A program made the position numbers and the translations under genes. A DNA stretch of 64,000 nt, from the NCBI RefSeq assembly GCF_002007205.1, contig NZ_LAZS01000005.1, positions 1,612,001 to 1,676,000 of the forward strand, in the 5' to 3' direction. Under the pieces are notes generated by a model that had not been told where the DNA came from, searched no databases, and saw only the letters and a list, made by a program, of their open reading frames with translations. Origin of the DNA: Ensifer adhaerens. Its GTDB lineage: Bacteria > Pseudomonadota > Alphaproteobacteria > Rhizobiales > Rhizobiaceae. This document shows positions 50,846 through 59,595 of this stretch, in pieces. Numbering within the stretch: the first letter of the stretch is position 1; each line of letters begins with the position of its first letter.

Positions 50846-51484
50846 TCAGAACTTCACGCCCATACCGACTTTGACAGCGTGCTCGTCGTAGCCGGACGAG
50901 ACCTTGGTGCTGCCCATGCGGAAGTCCTTCGAGCCGTAGTCCGTGTAACGGTACTCGACGCGTGCGGTGATGTTGTCGGTGACGAAGGTTTCAGCACCGA
51001 CGCCTGCTGTCCAGCCGACCATGGTGTTCTTGTCGGAAGCGCCGCCGACGGTGCCCTTGGTCTGGCCGACGGCGAGACCTGCGGTACCGTAGACGAGGAC
51101 CGGGTTCAGATCGACACCGACGCGGCCGCGGAGCGAGCCGTTGACGCCCTGCTTCATGCGCAGGTTGCCCTTGGTCGAATCCTGGCCGGAGTAGCCGATG
51201 TCGGCTTCGCCGCCGTATACCATCTGGCCGTCCTGAACGTTGTAGCCGCCATAGAGGCCGCCGCCGAAGCCGGCTGCGGTGTTGCTGCCGGTCGCATCGT
51301 GCTGGCCATGCTTCCAATCGGCGGTACCACCGACGTAGGCGCCCGACCAGTTCTTGGCTGCCGGCTCGGTGTATTCGGCCTGCGGAGCTGCCGGAACTTC
51401 GTCGATCGCGTCTGCAGCCTGGGCGGCCTGGAAGGCGATGAGGGTCATAGCCGAAGCCATGAGGGTGGTGGTGAGCGTACGCAT
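50846..51484 (-). CDS. Omp25-like outer-membrane protein
   Basis: 212 residues from the ATG at 51484, which lies eight bases after AAGGAG; the ATG at 51490 is too close to that site. Signal peptide ending AAQAAD (near 24). Then a linker and an eight-stranded beta-barrel (about 45-212), with alternating Gly/Tyr/aromatic residues and the C-terminal GMGVKF, a typical outer-membrane insertion end. This OmpA-like barrel type (Omp25/Omp31) is common in the outer membrane of rhizobia and brucellae. No lipoprotein anchor. A promoter region of 368 bases lies upstream and holds a palindrome at 51609-51627. Confidence 0.87.
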   Translation of the reverse strand: MRTLTTTLMASAMTLIAFQAAQAADAIDEVPAAPQAEYTEPAAKNWSGAYVGGTADWKHGQHDATGSNTAAGFGGGLYGGYNVQDGQMVYGGEADIGYSGQDSTKGNLRMKQGVNGSLRGRVGVDLNPVLVYGTAGLAVGQTKGTVGGASDKNTMVGWTAGVGAETFVTDNITARVEYRYTDYGSKDFRMGSTKVSSGYDEHAVKVGMGVKF

Positions 51485-51608
51485 TAACATTCTCCTTTAT
51501 CGTCCCGATGTGCCGCGGGCTTGGGGTCCCGCAGTGAAACATCGGGCAACTTTTAACTAACCCGCCCGGTTGTGCTGAAATTGGCCAGCAAATGCGGATT
51601 CACAAGAG

Positions 51609-51627
51609 CCAAAATGTGAAATTTTGG
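51609..51627. promoter_or_regulatory. Palindrome in the porin/SDR divergent region
   Basis: CCAAAAT-GTGAA-ATTTTGG, a perfect inverted repeat with a 5-base spacer, 125 bases upstream of the porin start and about 225 before the SDR start. A regulator could use it, though the regulator is not identifiable from the sequence. Confidence 0.5.
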
Positions 51628-51852
51628 TGGCACAAACGCGCCCAAAGTTTGATGTTGCTTTGGCGCCACAGGAGAATTGTTAACCATAATTCAAGATTAA
51701 CGAAAGTTATACTATAAGCACGCAAAATAATACAATTTACGCCAATTCCATTAATTTTTGGGCAAGGAATCGTCAGGGAGTGTTTCAGCCCCGCGTTTCT
51801 TGCCTATATCTTCGTCCTCTGACGCGAAGATTCGAAAAAGCGGGATGAAACG
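51628..51852. other. AT-rich divergent region upstream of the SDR gene
   Basis: Clearly more AT-rich than the surroundings (for example ACTATAAGC near 51710 and ATAATAC near 51730) and without a gene. It probably contains the SDR/uvrC promoter; several TATA-like elements make a single choice unsafe. Confidence 0.45.
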
Positions 51853-52617
51853 TTGAAGAAAGCACTGAAGGCGGCACTCGTAACCGGGGGCGCCAAGCGG
51901 ATCGGCAAAGCTATAGTGGAGGACCTCGCCGCCCATGGCTTTGCCGTCGCCATTCACGCCGACGCCTCATTTGACGAAGCACAGGCCCTGGCCGAAGCTC
52001 TGGTGAAAGCAGGCAAGAATGCCGTCGCGATTCGCGCCGACCTCACGGATACGGGCGCGACATCGGCACTGATCGGACGCGCGACCGCGGCGCTGGGACC
52101 GATCGACCTGCTCGTCAACAATGCATCCTTGTTCAAGAAGGACAGCCTCGATGCCTTCGACGAACAAATCTGGGACCAGCATTTCGCCCTGCATGTGAAG
52201 GCCCCGTCCCTACTCGCGCGCGATTTCGCCACGCAGCTTCCGGCCGACGCCAACGGACTCGTCATCAATGTGATCGACCAGCGCGTCTGGGCTCCCAATC
52301 CGCGCTTTTATTCCTATATGTTGTCCAAGTCGGCGCTTTGGACGGCAACCCGGACGATGGCACAGGCGCTCGCCCCGCGGATCCGCGTCAACGGCATCGG
52401 CCCCGGACCGACCTTGCCGAACGAACGGCAGGACCTCAAGGATTTTGAGGCGCAGGTCGATGCGCTGATCTTGAAGCGCGGACCGACGCTCGACGAATTC
52501 GGACGGACGATCCGCTTCCTGTTCGACACGCCGTCGATAACCGGACAGATGATCGCGCTCGACGGGGGCCAGCACCTCGCTTGGGAAACGCCCGACATCA
52601 GGGAGATAGTGGAATGA
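51853..52617 (+). CDS. SDR oxidoreductase, FolM/pteridine-reductase-like
   Basis: 254 residues, starting at TTG 51853 (no usable ATG in frame; the nearby ATG at 51845 stops after three codons). Short-chain dehydrogenase: nucleotide motif [13 protein letters not shown] at 9-20, NNAS at about 88, catalytic [10 protein letters not shown] with YxxxK (near 155-159). The INVIDQRVW segment and TGGAKRIG start match dihydromonapterin/pteridine reductases such as FolM, so it may reduce pterins. Its stop overlaps the uvrC start by four bases (ATGA), a coupling of unclear meaning. Confidence 0.85.
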   Translation: MKKALKAALVTGGAKRIGKAIVEDLAAHGFAVAIHADASFDEAQALAEALVKAGKNAVAIRADLTDTGATSALIGRATAALGPIDLLVNNASLFKKDSLDAFDEQIWDQHFALHVKAPSLLARDFATQLPADANGLVINVIDQRVWAPNPRFYSYMLSKSALWTATRTMAQALAPRIRVNGIGPGPTLPNERQDLKDFEAQVDALILKRGPTLDEFGRTIRFLFDTPSITGQMIALDGGQHLAWETPDIREIVE

Positions 52618-54638
52618 ATGGACGCGTGCCGAACGACGGCGGCATCCTGTATGACGGCAGCGAAGCGGAAGACGATGACGACCTGATCGAGGTGCCGGAA
52701 AGCGAAAGCGCGACGCCCGCCGTCGAATGGAACGAGAACCATTCGGAGACAGAGGGTCTGAAAGGCGCGGAGTTGATCCAGGCTTTCGTCAAGCTGCTGC
52801 CGAACGGCCCCGGCGTCTACCGCATGTTCAACGAGGCCGGCGACGTCCTCTATGTCGGCAAGGCGCGCAGCCTGAGGAAGCGCGTGAGCAACTATGCCCA
52901 GGGACGCGGCCACTCCAACCGCATCGCGCGCATGGTGCGCGAAACGGCGAACATGGAGTTCGTGACGACGCGCACCGAGATCGAGGCGCTGCTGCTCGAA
53001 GCGAACCTGATCAAACGGCTTCGGCCGCGATTCAACGTGCTTCTACGCGACGACAAGTCGTTTCCTTACATCCTGGTGACGGGCGACAGCCGGGCGCCGG
53101 CGCTCTACAAGCATCGCGGCGCGCGCAGCCGCAAGGGCGACTTTTTCGGTCCCTTCGCGTCGGCAGGCGCGGTCGGCCGCACGATCAATTCCCTGCAGCG
53201 CGCTTTTTTGCTCCGGACCTGCACCGACAGCGTCTTTGAGACCCGCACGCGGCCCTGTCTGCTCTACCAAATCAAGCGCTGTTCCGCCCCGTGCACTGGC
53301 GAAATCAGCGATCAGGGTTATGCGGAGCTGGTACAGGAGGCCAAGGACTTCCTTTCAGGCAAGAGCCAGGCGGTAAAAGCGACGATCGCCGCCGCCATGG
53401 GCGAGGCAGCCGAGAACCTCGACTTCGAAAGGGCGGCGCTCTACCGCGACCGCCTGGCCGCGCTGAGCCACGTCCAGAGCCACCAGGGCATCAACCCCTC
53501 TGGTGTCGAGGAAGCGGATGTCTTCGCGATCCATCACGAGGGTGGCATTTCCTGCATCCAGGTGTTCTTCTTCCGCACCGGGCAGAACTGGGGCAACCGC
53601 GCCTATTTCCCGAAGGCCGATCCGTCGCTGCCGACAGCCGAAGTGCTTTCGCAATTCCTCGCCCAGTTCTATGACGACAAGCCCTGTCCCCGGCAGATCC
53701 TGCTTTGCGAGGCGGTGGAAGAGCAGGAACTGCTCGGCCAGGCGCTGAGCGAAAAATCCGGCTACAAGGTCGCGATCCAGGTGCCGCAGCGCGGCGAGAA
53801 GAAGGATCTCGTCGACCATGCGCTTGCCAATGCGCGCGAAGCCCACGGCCGCAAGCTGGCGGAAACCGCGTCGCAGTCGCGTCTGCTCGAAGGTTTCTCG
53901 GAAACGTTCAAGCTGGAGCGCACGCCGCGCCGCATCGAGATCTACGACAACTCCCACATCATGGGGACCAATGCCGTCGGCGGCATGGTGGTGGCGGGGC
54001 CGGAAGGTTTCGTCAAAGGCCAGTACCGCAAGTTCAACATCAAATCGACGGACATCACGCCCGGCGACGACTTCGGCATGATGCGGGAGGTGATGACGCG
54101 GCGGTTCTCGCGACTGCTGAAGGAAGAGGGCAAGCCAGACCGGAGCGCCGAAGCGGCAGAAGATGCCGCCTTCCCCGCCTGGCCCGATGTCATCCTGATC
54201 GACGGCGGCCAGGGGCAGATGACTGCGGTGCGCGCCATTCTCAAGGAATTGGACGTGGAAGACTGCGTCACCGCGATCGGTGTCGCCAAGGGCGTCGACC
54301 GCGATGCCGGGCGCGAGCGCTTCTTCGCGCTCGGCCGCGACAGCTTCACGCTGCCTCCGCGCGATCCGGTGCTCTACTTCATCCAACGGCTGCGCGACGA
54401 GGCGCACCGTTTCGCGATCGGCTCGCATCGGGCCCGCCGCAAGAAAGAGATGGTCAAGAACCCGCTCGACGAGATCGCCGGCATCGGACCGACGCGCAAG
54501 CGGGCGCTGCTCACGCATTTCGGCACCGCGAAAGCCGTCTCGCGCGCCGGCATCAACGACCTCATGGCCGTCGCCGGCATTTCCGAAACGGTGGCGCGGC
54601 TGGTCTACGAACATTTCCACGACGATGCAGCGAAATGA
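52614..54638 (+). CDS. uvrC: Excinuclease ABC subunit C
   Basis: 674 residues from the ATG at 52614, which overlaps the SDR stop. Makes both incisions in nucleotide-excision repair with UvrA/UvrB. Order: a 50-residue acidic N-terminal extension ([15 protein letters not shown]...), the GIY-YIG nuclease (GVY at 67-69, LYVG near 79-82), a four-Cys linker [15 protein letters not shown], the UVR motif ([14 protein letters not shown]), the RNase H-like catalytic domain ([18 protein letters not shown] and ILIDGGQGQ), and a C-terminal HhH pair. The acidic extension is unusual: E. coli UvrC begins its GIY-YIG domain within about 16 residues. Confidence 0.96.
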   Translation: MNGRVPNDGGILYDGSEAEDDDDLIEVPESESATPAVEWNENHSETEGLKGAELIQAFVKLLPNGPGVYRMFNEAGDVLYVGKARSLRKRVSNYAQGRGHSNRIARMVRETANMEFVTTRTEIEALLLEANLIKRLRPRFNVLLRDDKSFPYILVTGDSRAPALYKHRGARSRKGDFFGPFASAGAVGRTINSLQRAFLLRTCTDSVFETRTRPCLLYQIKRCSAPCTGEISDQGYAELVQEAKDFLSGKSQAVKATIAAAMGEAAENLDFERAALYRDRLAALSHVQSHQGINPSGVEEADVFAIHHEGGISCIQVFFFRTGQNWGNRAYFPKADPSLPTAEVLSQFLAQFYDDKPCPRQILLCEAVEEQELLGQALSEKSGYKVAIQVPQRGEKKDLVDHALANAREAHGRKLAETASQSRLLEGFSETFKLERTPRRIEIYDNSHIMGTNAVGGMVVAGPEGFVKGQYRKFNIKSTDITPGDDFGMMREVMTRRFSRLLKEEGKPDRSAEAAEDAAFPAWPDVILIDGGQGQMTAVRAILKELDVEDCVTAIGVAKGVDRDAGRERFFALGRDSFTLPPRDPVLYFIQRLRDEAHRFAIGSHRARRKKEMVKNPLDEIAGIGPTRKRALLTHFGTAKAVSRAGINDLMAVAGISETVARLVYEHFHDDAAK

Positions 54639-54766
54639 CAACCGGGCGTCACAATTCACCGGGCGTTCACATGCAATAGGGCAAATATGACAGTTGCCGA
54701 CGATGACCTGTTGACCTCAGGCCAGCAAAGTCATTCTGTACCTGACGAACCAGAGAACACGAATCC

Positions 54767-55354
54767 ATGCCCACGCCCGTCGCCTACAGCATCCCGAACC
54801 TGCTCACCTACTTCCGAATCCTGATCGTGCCGCTGATCGTCCTTTGCTTCTTCGTCGAAGGACGGCTGCACAGTTCGGACTTCGCGCGCTGGACGGCGGT
54901 CACGCTCTTTGCCATCGCGTCGATCACCGACTTCTTCGACGGCTACCTCGCGCGCATCTGGAAGCAGACGTCGAACATCGGCAAGATGCTCGATCCGATC
55001 GCCGACAAGCTGCTGGTCGCCTCGATCCTGCTGCTGGTCGCTGCCGACGGCACGATTGCCGGCTGGTCGATCTGGGCGGCGATCATCATTCTCTGCCGCG
55101 AAATCCTGGTCTCGGGTCTCCGCGAATACCTCGCGGCGCTGAAGGTCAGCGTGCCCGTCACCCGCATCGCCAAATGGAAGACGACGATCCAGATGGTGGC
55201 GATCGTCTTCCTGCTGGCCGGCCCCGCCGGCGACAAGATTTTGCCCTACACGACCGAGGCTGGTATCGTGCTGCTCTGGATCGCCGCCGCGATCACGCTC
55301 TATACGGGCTATGATTATTTCCGCGCCGGCCTCAAGCACGTGGTCAACGAATGA
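54767..55354 (+). CDS. pgsA: CDP-diacylglycerol-glycerol-3-phosphate 3-phosphatidyltransferase
   Basis: 195 residues. Makes phosphatidylglycerophosphate, the precursor of phosphatidylglycerol and cardiolipin. The CDP-alcohol phosphatidyltransferase motif is DFFDGYLAR...GKMLDPIADKLL (near 57-85), with the expected DG-x2-AR-x8-G-x3-D-x3-D pattern. Five or six membrane helices. Its product is the substrate of LpiA at 41571. Follows uvrC by 128 bases and overlaps moaD by four bases (ATGA). Confidence 0.95.
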   Translation: MPTPVAYSIPNLLTYFRILIVPLIVLCFFVEGRLHSSDFARWTAVTLFAIASITDFFDGYLARIWKQTSNIGKMLDPIADKLLVASILLLVAADGTIAGWSIWAAIIILCREILVSGLREYLAALKVSVPVTRIAKWKTTIQMVAIVFLLAGPAGDKILPYTTEAGIVLLWIAAAITLYTGYDYFRAGLKHVVNE

Positions 55355-55611
55355 GCACCGTCAACCTCGTCTATTTCTCCTGGGTGCGCGAACGCATCGG
55401 CAAGGGTGAGGAAACGCTCGACCTTCCCGCCGGCGTCGTCACCATTGCCGATCTGCTTCAGCACCTGAAGACGCTCGGTGAGGAATACGAGGCGGCGCTC
55501 GAACATGAAAACGTCATCCGGGCGGCCATCAACCAGGAACATGTCGACCACAAGGAGCCGATCGCCGGCGCCCGGGAGATTGCCCTGTTTCCGCCGATGA
55601 CGGGCGGCTGA
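55351..55611 (+). CDS. moaD: Molybdopterin synthase small subunit
   Basis: 86 residues, ubiquitin fold, ending FPPMTGG; the C-terminal Gly-Gly is adenylated by MoeB and then thiocarboxylated to donate sulfur for molybdopterin. Sits in the pgsA-moaD-moaE group, a layout seen in rhizobia. The start codon overlaps the stop of pgsA, four bases, so the three genes are likely translated from one message. Supplies the cofactor for enzymes such as the molybdopterin oxidoreductase at 45850. Confidence 0.94.
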   Translation: MSTVNLVYFSWVRERIGKGEETLDLPAGVVTIADLLQHLKTLGEEYEAALEHENVIRAAINQEHVDHKEPIAGAREIALFPPMTGG

Positions 55612-55615
55612 GGCC

Positions 55616-56083
55616 ATGAGCGCGCCGGTCATCGTGCGCGTCCAGCGCGAAGACTTCGACCTCAACAGCGAAGTGGCGAAGCTTTCGTCAGGACGCGCCG
55701 ACATCGGCGCCGTCGCCACCTTTTCCGGGCTCTGCCGCGACGAAGCGGGCACATTGGCGGCGCTCGAACTCGAGCATTATCCTGGCATGGCCGAGGCGGA
55801 GATCGAGCGCATCTGCCGCGAAGCGGTCGAACGCTTTTCGCTCCAGGCTGCAACGGCCATTCATCGTTACGGCAAGATCATGCCGGGCGAAAACATCGTG
55901 CTCGTCGTCACCGCGTCGCGCCACCGGCAGGCCGCCTTCGACGGCGCCAACTTCATCATGGATTTCCTGAAGACGTCCGCTCCCTTCTGGAAGAAGGAAC
56001 ACCTGGGCGACGGCACCACCGGTGGCTGGGTCAGTGCCAAGGATGCCGACGATACGGCACGGGACCGCTGGTCGCCGAAGTAG
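55616..56083 (+). CDS. moaE: Molybdopterin synthase catalytic subunit
   Basis: 155 residues. Pairs with MoaD to convert precursor Z to molybdopterin. Family motifs: IGAVATFSGLCRDE near 28-41, LELEHYPGMAEAEIERI, the IHRYGKIMPGENIVLVVTASRHRQAAFDG stretch and the C-terminal APFWKKEHLGDG with a conserved lysine. Four bases after moaD. Length is normal. Confidence 0.95.
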   Translation: MSAPVIVRVQREDFDLNSEVAKLSSGRADIGAVATFSGLCRDEAGTLAALELEHYPGMAEAEIERICREAVERFSLQAATAIHRYGKIMPGENIVLVVTASRHRQAAFDGANFIMDFLKTSAPFWKKEHLGDGTTGGWVSAKDADDTARDRWSPK

Positions 56084-56124
56084 CGCGGCTTGTGGGCGGA
56101 AGCTCACATTCGCGTTGCCCCTCG

Positions 56125-57021
56125 TCAGGGAATGACCTTCTCCTTGCGCGTCACCGCAAGCACGATCACCAGAAAGCCGAAGATCACGAAATCGCGCCAG
56201 AGGATCGGCCCGTAGGCGCTCCACAGCGTTTCGAGCAGGCCGATCCCGGCAGCGCCTAAGGCAGCGTAGAGGGGCGAGGCCTGGCCGCCTATTGCGGCGA
56301 TGAAGAGCACCTTGACGCCGAAGGTCAGCCCCGTGCCGAAATCCATATTGCCGTAATAGGACGCAGCGAGAATGCCGCAGAGGGCGGCGATCAAGGATGC
56401 AGCGCCATAGGCGACGATGTAGACGGTCGCGGCATCGACCCCGCAGAGCGCCGCCGCGCCTCGGTCTTCCGACACCGCCCGCCAGAACCGCCCTGCCCGC
56501 GAATGCGTCAGGAACCAGTGCCCGGCCGCAACCAGTGCCGCCATCAGCGCCGTGTTTCCGAGCTGGATCACGGTCAGGGTCACCGGGAAGCTCGGATCAT
56601 CCCAGAAGACGACATTGGCATTGAGAAAAGGCGGCAGCCAAAGGCTGCGCGTCTCCGACGCCAGGCGCGCCGTTTCCATCAGAACCAGCAGGCAGCCGAG
56701 CGAGGCGACGACGACGGTATTGGCCGAGGAAAAGGCAAGCGGGCGCATGACATATCGTCCCGCCACGAGCCCGGCGCCAAGGCCGAAGCTCAGGGCCGCG
56801 GCAGCGCCGAGGCCAAGGGCAGCCGGCATGACCAGCCACAGCCGGTTCCAGCCGAAATCCGCAAACAGCACGAAGGTCTGGCCGGCAAACGCAAAGAGTG
56901 CGCCATAGGTAAGATCGGCGCGGCGCGTCACGGCAAAGGCGATGGCATAGCCAAAGGCGAGCGCCGCGTAGAGCGCTGCGACGGGAACGGCGTTGGCGAG
57001 CTGCTGCAGAAAATAGAGCAT
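56125..57021 (-). CDS. Branched-chain amino acid-type ABC permease (LivH-like), orphan
   Basis: 298 residues from the ATG at 57021. Eight or more predicted helices with the LivH-family segments YAALAFGYAIAFAVTRRADLTYGALFAFAG, RYVMRPLAFSS and FGVKVLFIAAIGGQASP...GAAGIGLLE. It is a permease of a hydrophobic amino acid or urea-type importer. The second permease, ATPases and binding protein are not nearby, so partners must be elsewhere. Divergent from the CGNR regulator across a near-perfect palindrome and most likely repressed or activated by it. Confidence 0.85.
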   Translation of the reverse strand: MLYFLQQLANAVPVAALYAALAFGYAIAFAVTRRADLTYGALFAFAGQTFVLFADFGWNRLWLVMPAALGLGAAAALSFGLGAGLVAGRYVMRPLAFSSANTVVVASLGCLLVLMETARLASETRSLWLPPFLNANVVFWDDPSFPVTLTVIQLGNTALMAALVAAGHWFLTHSRAGRFWRAVSEDRGAAALCGVDAATVYIVAYGAASLIAALCGILAASYYGNMDFGTGLTFGVKVLFIAAIGGQASPLYAALGAAGIGLLETLWSAYGPILWRDFVIFGFLVIVLAVTRKEKVIP

Positions 57022-57050
57022 GGCGCATCCGGAGCGTGACAAGATCAATA

Positions 57051-57078
57051 TAACTGGTAAAATCAATTTTGCCAGTTA
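57051..57078. promoter_or_regulatory. 28-bp palindromic operator between the permease and CGNR gene
   Basis: TAACTGGTAAAAT-CA-ATTTTGCCAGTTA: the arms match at 12 of 13 positions, with a 2-base centre. It starts 30 bases upstream of the permease ATG and ends 11 bases before the CGNR ATG, so it would overlap both promoters. It is the best operator candidate in the window, and the CGNR protein itself is the obvious ligand. Confidence 0.75.
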
Positions 57079-57088
57079 GGATTTTCGC

Positions 57089-57649
57089 ATGACCTTCACC
57101 TGGACAGCCCATCGATTTGCCGGCGGCGCCCTGGCGCTGGATGTCGCCAATTCGATCATCCTGCGCTTCGACCCCGAACGCCGGATCGACCGCTTTGCCG
57201 ACGGTGCCGCGATCGACACTTTTGCGGAAGCGGCCAACCGCTTCGGTGCGGAAAGTGCGCGCTTCGGCGCGCTGGCGCCTGTTTCACCGGAGCGCCGCGC
57301 GGGGCTGCTGCGGCTGCGCGAAGCAACCGACCGGCATTTTCGCGCCGAGATATCGGACACGGGACGGCCTGAATTTCTGGCGGACCTGCTCGAAGCGATC
57401 GCCGGCGTCCTGCGCGGACCGAAGCACGGAGCCGGCCTGCTTCCGCTCGACACGGCGACGGCGCAATCGGCACTCACGCTTGCCGCCAACCCAGAGCCCG
57501 ACCGGCTGAAGATTTGCCCGAATTGCGGCTGGCTGTTTCTCGACCGCAGCCGCAATCGCAGCCGGACCTGGTGCGACATGGCCGTCTGCGGCAACCGCAA
57601 CAAGGCGAGACTCTACTACCATCGCAACAAGGAGGATGTGGTGCGATGA
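57089..57649 (+). CDS. CGNR zinc-finger regulator (ABATE domain)
   Basis: 186 residues. An N-terminal ABATE domain (about 1-130), thought to bind a small ligand, and a C-terminal CGNR zinc finger at 140-180: CPNCGWLFLDRSRNRSRTWCDMAVCGNRNKARLYY, with C-x2-C and C-x4-C ligands and the name-giving CGNR. These are taken as DNA-binding stress-response regulators. It lies 11 bases past the palindrome at 57051-57078 and overlaps the downstream lipoprotein gene by four bases (ATGA). Confidence 0.9.
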   Translation: MTFTWTAHRFAGGALALDVANSIILRFDPERRIDRFADGAAIDTFAEAANRFGAESARFGALAPVSPERRAGLLRLREATDRHFRAEISDTGRPEFLADLLEAIAGVLRGPKHGAGLLPLDTATAQSALTLAANPEPDRLKICPNCGWLFLDRSRNRSRTWCDMAVCGNRNKARLYYHRNKEDVVR

Positions 57650-58155
57650 CGAAGATGATTGGGCTATTGGCCGCAGTGACGATTGCACTTGCCGTCGCCG
57701 GCTGCCAGCGCGAGACCGGCCCTGATCCGTTGAAGCTGACGGGCAAGATGTTCGTCTTCAACTACCGCCTCGCCTATGCGGTCTACACGATCACCCTTCA
57801 GAAAACAGAGCCCGTGCCCGAAGGCAGCGTCGTTCTCGCCACCTTCGAGAACCCGGTGGGCGGCAAGCCGTTCACGCTAACGCGCAAGCTCTTTCCAAAA
57901 CTCGACCGAGTGGTGCTGGAAAGCCCCGATCTGACCTGCGTGAAAAAGGATAGACCCTATGCGGTGACGATTGAGGTGAAAGGGCCTGCCGGCGAAACGC
58001 TGCAGAAACTGGAGACCACGGTAGTCTCTGATATCGACCAGGATATCCTGCCGGCGAAGCCGCTGGTCGAAGGGCCGGCCTACGACAAGAACCCCGAGGT
58101 TTTCAGGGGCGGCAAGGCGCCCGAACGTTTTGAGACGGCGACGTGCCCGATATGA
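57646..58155 (+). CDS. Lipoprotein of unknown function
   Basis: 169 residues from the ATG at 57646, four bases into the CGNR stop. Signal peptide with lipobox LAVAGC (C near residue 19), so a lipidated periplasmic protein. The mature part is mostly beta-strand-like with Lys and Pro, and the sequence FNYRLAYAVYTITLQKTEPVPEGSVVLATFENPVGG near the start; two other cysteines lie near 110 and at the C-terminal end (ATCPI). No known domain recognised. Same message as the CGNR regulator, so a role linked to the same ligand, transport or stress is conceivable. Confidence 0.75.
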   Translation: MTKMIGLLAAVTIALAVAGCQRETGPDPLKLTGKMFVFNYRLAYAVYTITLQKTEPVPEGSVVLATFENPVGGKPFTLTRKLFPKLDRVVLESPDLTCVKKDRPYAVTIEVKGPAGETLQKLETTVVSDIDQDILPAKPLVEGPAYDKNPEVFRGGKAPERFETATCPI

Positions 58156-58182
58156 AAAAACCGGAGCGTTTCCGCTCCGGTT
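58155..58182 (-). terminator. Terminator of ndk (also after lipoprotein gene)
   Basis: AACCGGAGCG/CGCTCCGGTT, a 10-bp perfect stem with a 4-base loop, followed on the - strand by TTTTTT. It ends ndk (stop at 58232) and can also pair for the + strand gene ending at 58155. Confidence 0.88.
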
Positions 58183-58231
58183 CAAGTCCAAGTCATTTCA
58201 AGCAATTACAGCTCGAAATGGAGATCGTGAA

Positions 58232-58654
58232 TCAGCCGACGATCTCGGTGCCCGAGAACCAGTAGGCGATTTCTTCGGCAGCGGTTTCCGGAGCATCCGA
58301 ACCGTGAACCGAGTTTTCGCCGATCGACAGGGCGTGAACCTTGCGGATCGTGCCTTCGTCAGCGTTTGCCGGGTTGGTTGCGCCCATGACTTCGCGGTTC
58401 TTGGCGATGGCGTTTTCGCCTTCGAGAACCTGAACGATGGTCGGGCCGGAGGACATGAACTCGACCAGTTCGCCGAAGAACGGACGTTCCTTGTGAACGG
58501 CGTAGAAACCTTCGGCTTCGCGACGGCTCATCCAGACGCGCTTGGAAGCGACGACGCGCAGGCCGGCATCTTCGAGCATCTTGGTGATGGCGCCGGTCAG
58601 GTTGCGCTTGGTCGCGTCCGGCTTGATCATCGAGAAGGTACGTTCAATAGCCAT
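58232..58654 (-). CDS. ndk: Nucleoside diphosphate kinase
   Basis: 140 residues from the ATG at 58654; an upstream ATG at 58693 would give a 13-residue extension absent from the family. Moves the gamma-phosphate of ATP to NDPs. The active-site histidine H117 lies in [14 protein letters not shown]. Other family marks are [18 protein letters not shown] and [18 protein letters not shown] good terminator follows. Confidence 0.97.
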   Translation of the reverse strand: MAIERTFSMIKPDATKRNLTGAITKMLEDAGLRVVASKRVWMSRREAEGFYAVHKERPFFGELVEFMSSGPTIVQVLEGENAIAKNREVMGATNPANADEGTIRKVHALSIGENSVHGSDAPETAAEEIAYWFSGTEIVG

Positions 58655-58756
58655 TGGCTCAAATCCCTTGTTTCTTGAGAAGTGGCGGTTCATTAGCCGC
58701 CAATTCCGCGCAAAACAAGGGGGTTCACCGATGTTTCGGCTTGGTCCAGGCGGGTT

Positions 58757-59446
58757 TCACGCGGCCGTCACACTGCGTCCGAGCCCGCCATGCAGATCGA
58801 GGCAACGTTCGAACCAGCCGGCCACCGGATCGCCGGGCTGAAGCAGGCGCTGCGGCGAGACGATGCGCGCCCACTGAAATGCGCCGAAGACGATATAGTC
58901 TGCAAAGAGCGGCGCCGCACCGCCCAGGAAATCCTGAAACTTCAGCATGTGGCGCAGCGGCTCGAGCTTTTCGGCGAACGTCTCCAGCGACGCCGCGCCG
59001 CTTTCTGCCACCGCTTCCAGCGATGTGCTGAAACGCTTTTCGCGGCTCTCGCGGAAGTAGGCCTGATCGACGGGGTCCAGGCGATCGTGAATATCCCTGA
59101 TGATGATCCGGGTGATGGCCGGGTGCAGGGTCGTCTGCGACCAGCCCTCGACGAAACGGGCGATTGCCATTGCCCCCTCGCCGGCAAAGAGCGTCGGGCG
59201 ATCCGGATAGTTCCGCTCGAGATACTGGGCGATCTCGAAGCTGTCCTTGACCAGCCGTTCGCCGTCCCTGAGCAGCGGCACCAGCTTCGTCGCCCCGTCC
59301 TCGACCGCGGGAATCTCGGTAAAGCCGGTCGGAACCGTGTCGAAGTCGAGCCCCTTGTGGGCGAGCGACATCGCCGTCTTCCACACATGCGGCGAGAACG
59401 GACGCGCCCTGTCGGACCCACACAGCGAATAGAGCTTTCTCGTCAT
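58757..59446 (-). CDS. Glutathione S-transferase family protein
   Basis: 229 residues. N-terminal thioredoxin-like domain (1-80) with LYSLCGSDRARPFSPHVWKT and the GSH-contact segment ATKLVPLLRDGERLVKDSFEIAQYLE, then an all-helical C-terminal domain. The first Cys, at about residue 9, may take part in catalysis. Substrate unknown; it does not closely resemble the other glutathione transferase at 50195. 103 bases beyond ndk on the same strand, no terminator apparent in between, so ndk may be cotranscribed with it. Confidence 0.87.
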   Translation of the reverse strand: MTRKLYSLCGSDRARPFSPHVWKTAMSLAHKGLDFDTVPTGFTEIPAVEDGATKLVPLLRDGERLVKDSFEIAQYLERNYPDRPTLFAGEGAMAIARFVEGWSQTTLHPAITRIIIRDIHDRLDPVDQAYFRESREKRFSTSLEAVAESGAASLETFAEKLEPLRHMLKFQDFLGGAAPLFADYIVFGAFQWARIVSPQRLLQPGDPVAGWFERCLDLHGGLGRSVTAA

Positions 59447-59595
59447 GCAAACTCTCCGGGACGATTGTTATCCCCTTGAACGACATATCCGCGCCGTCAT
59501 CAAATCAGTAAATTTCATGAGTGATATCAGCCACAGAAATGCAGTTCCGGGTTAGCGTCGCCAGCCTCGAACCGCAGCCATCAGGAAGGTAACCG

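Noticed and set aside
52581..52613. uvrC start at 52581
   Set aside because: This lies inside the SDR gene; the ATG at 52614 forms the ATGA overlap with the SDR stop.
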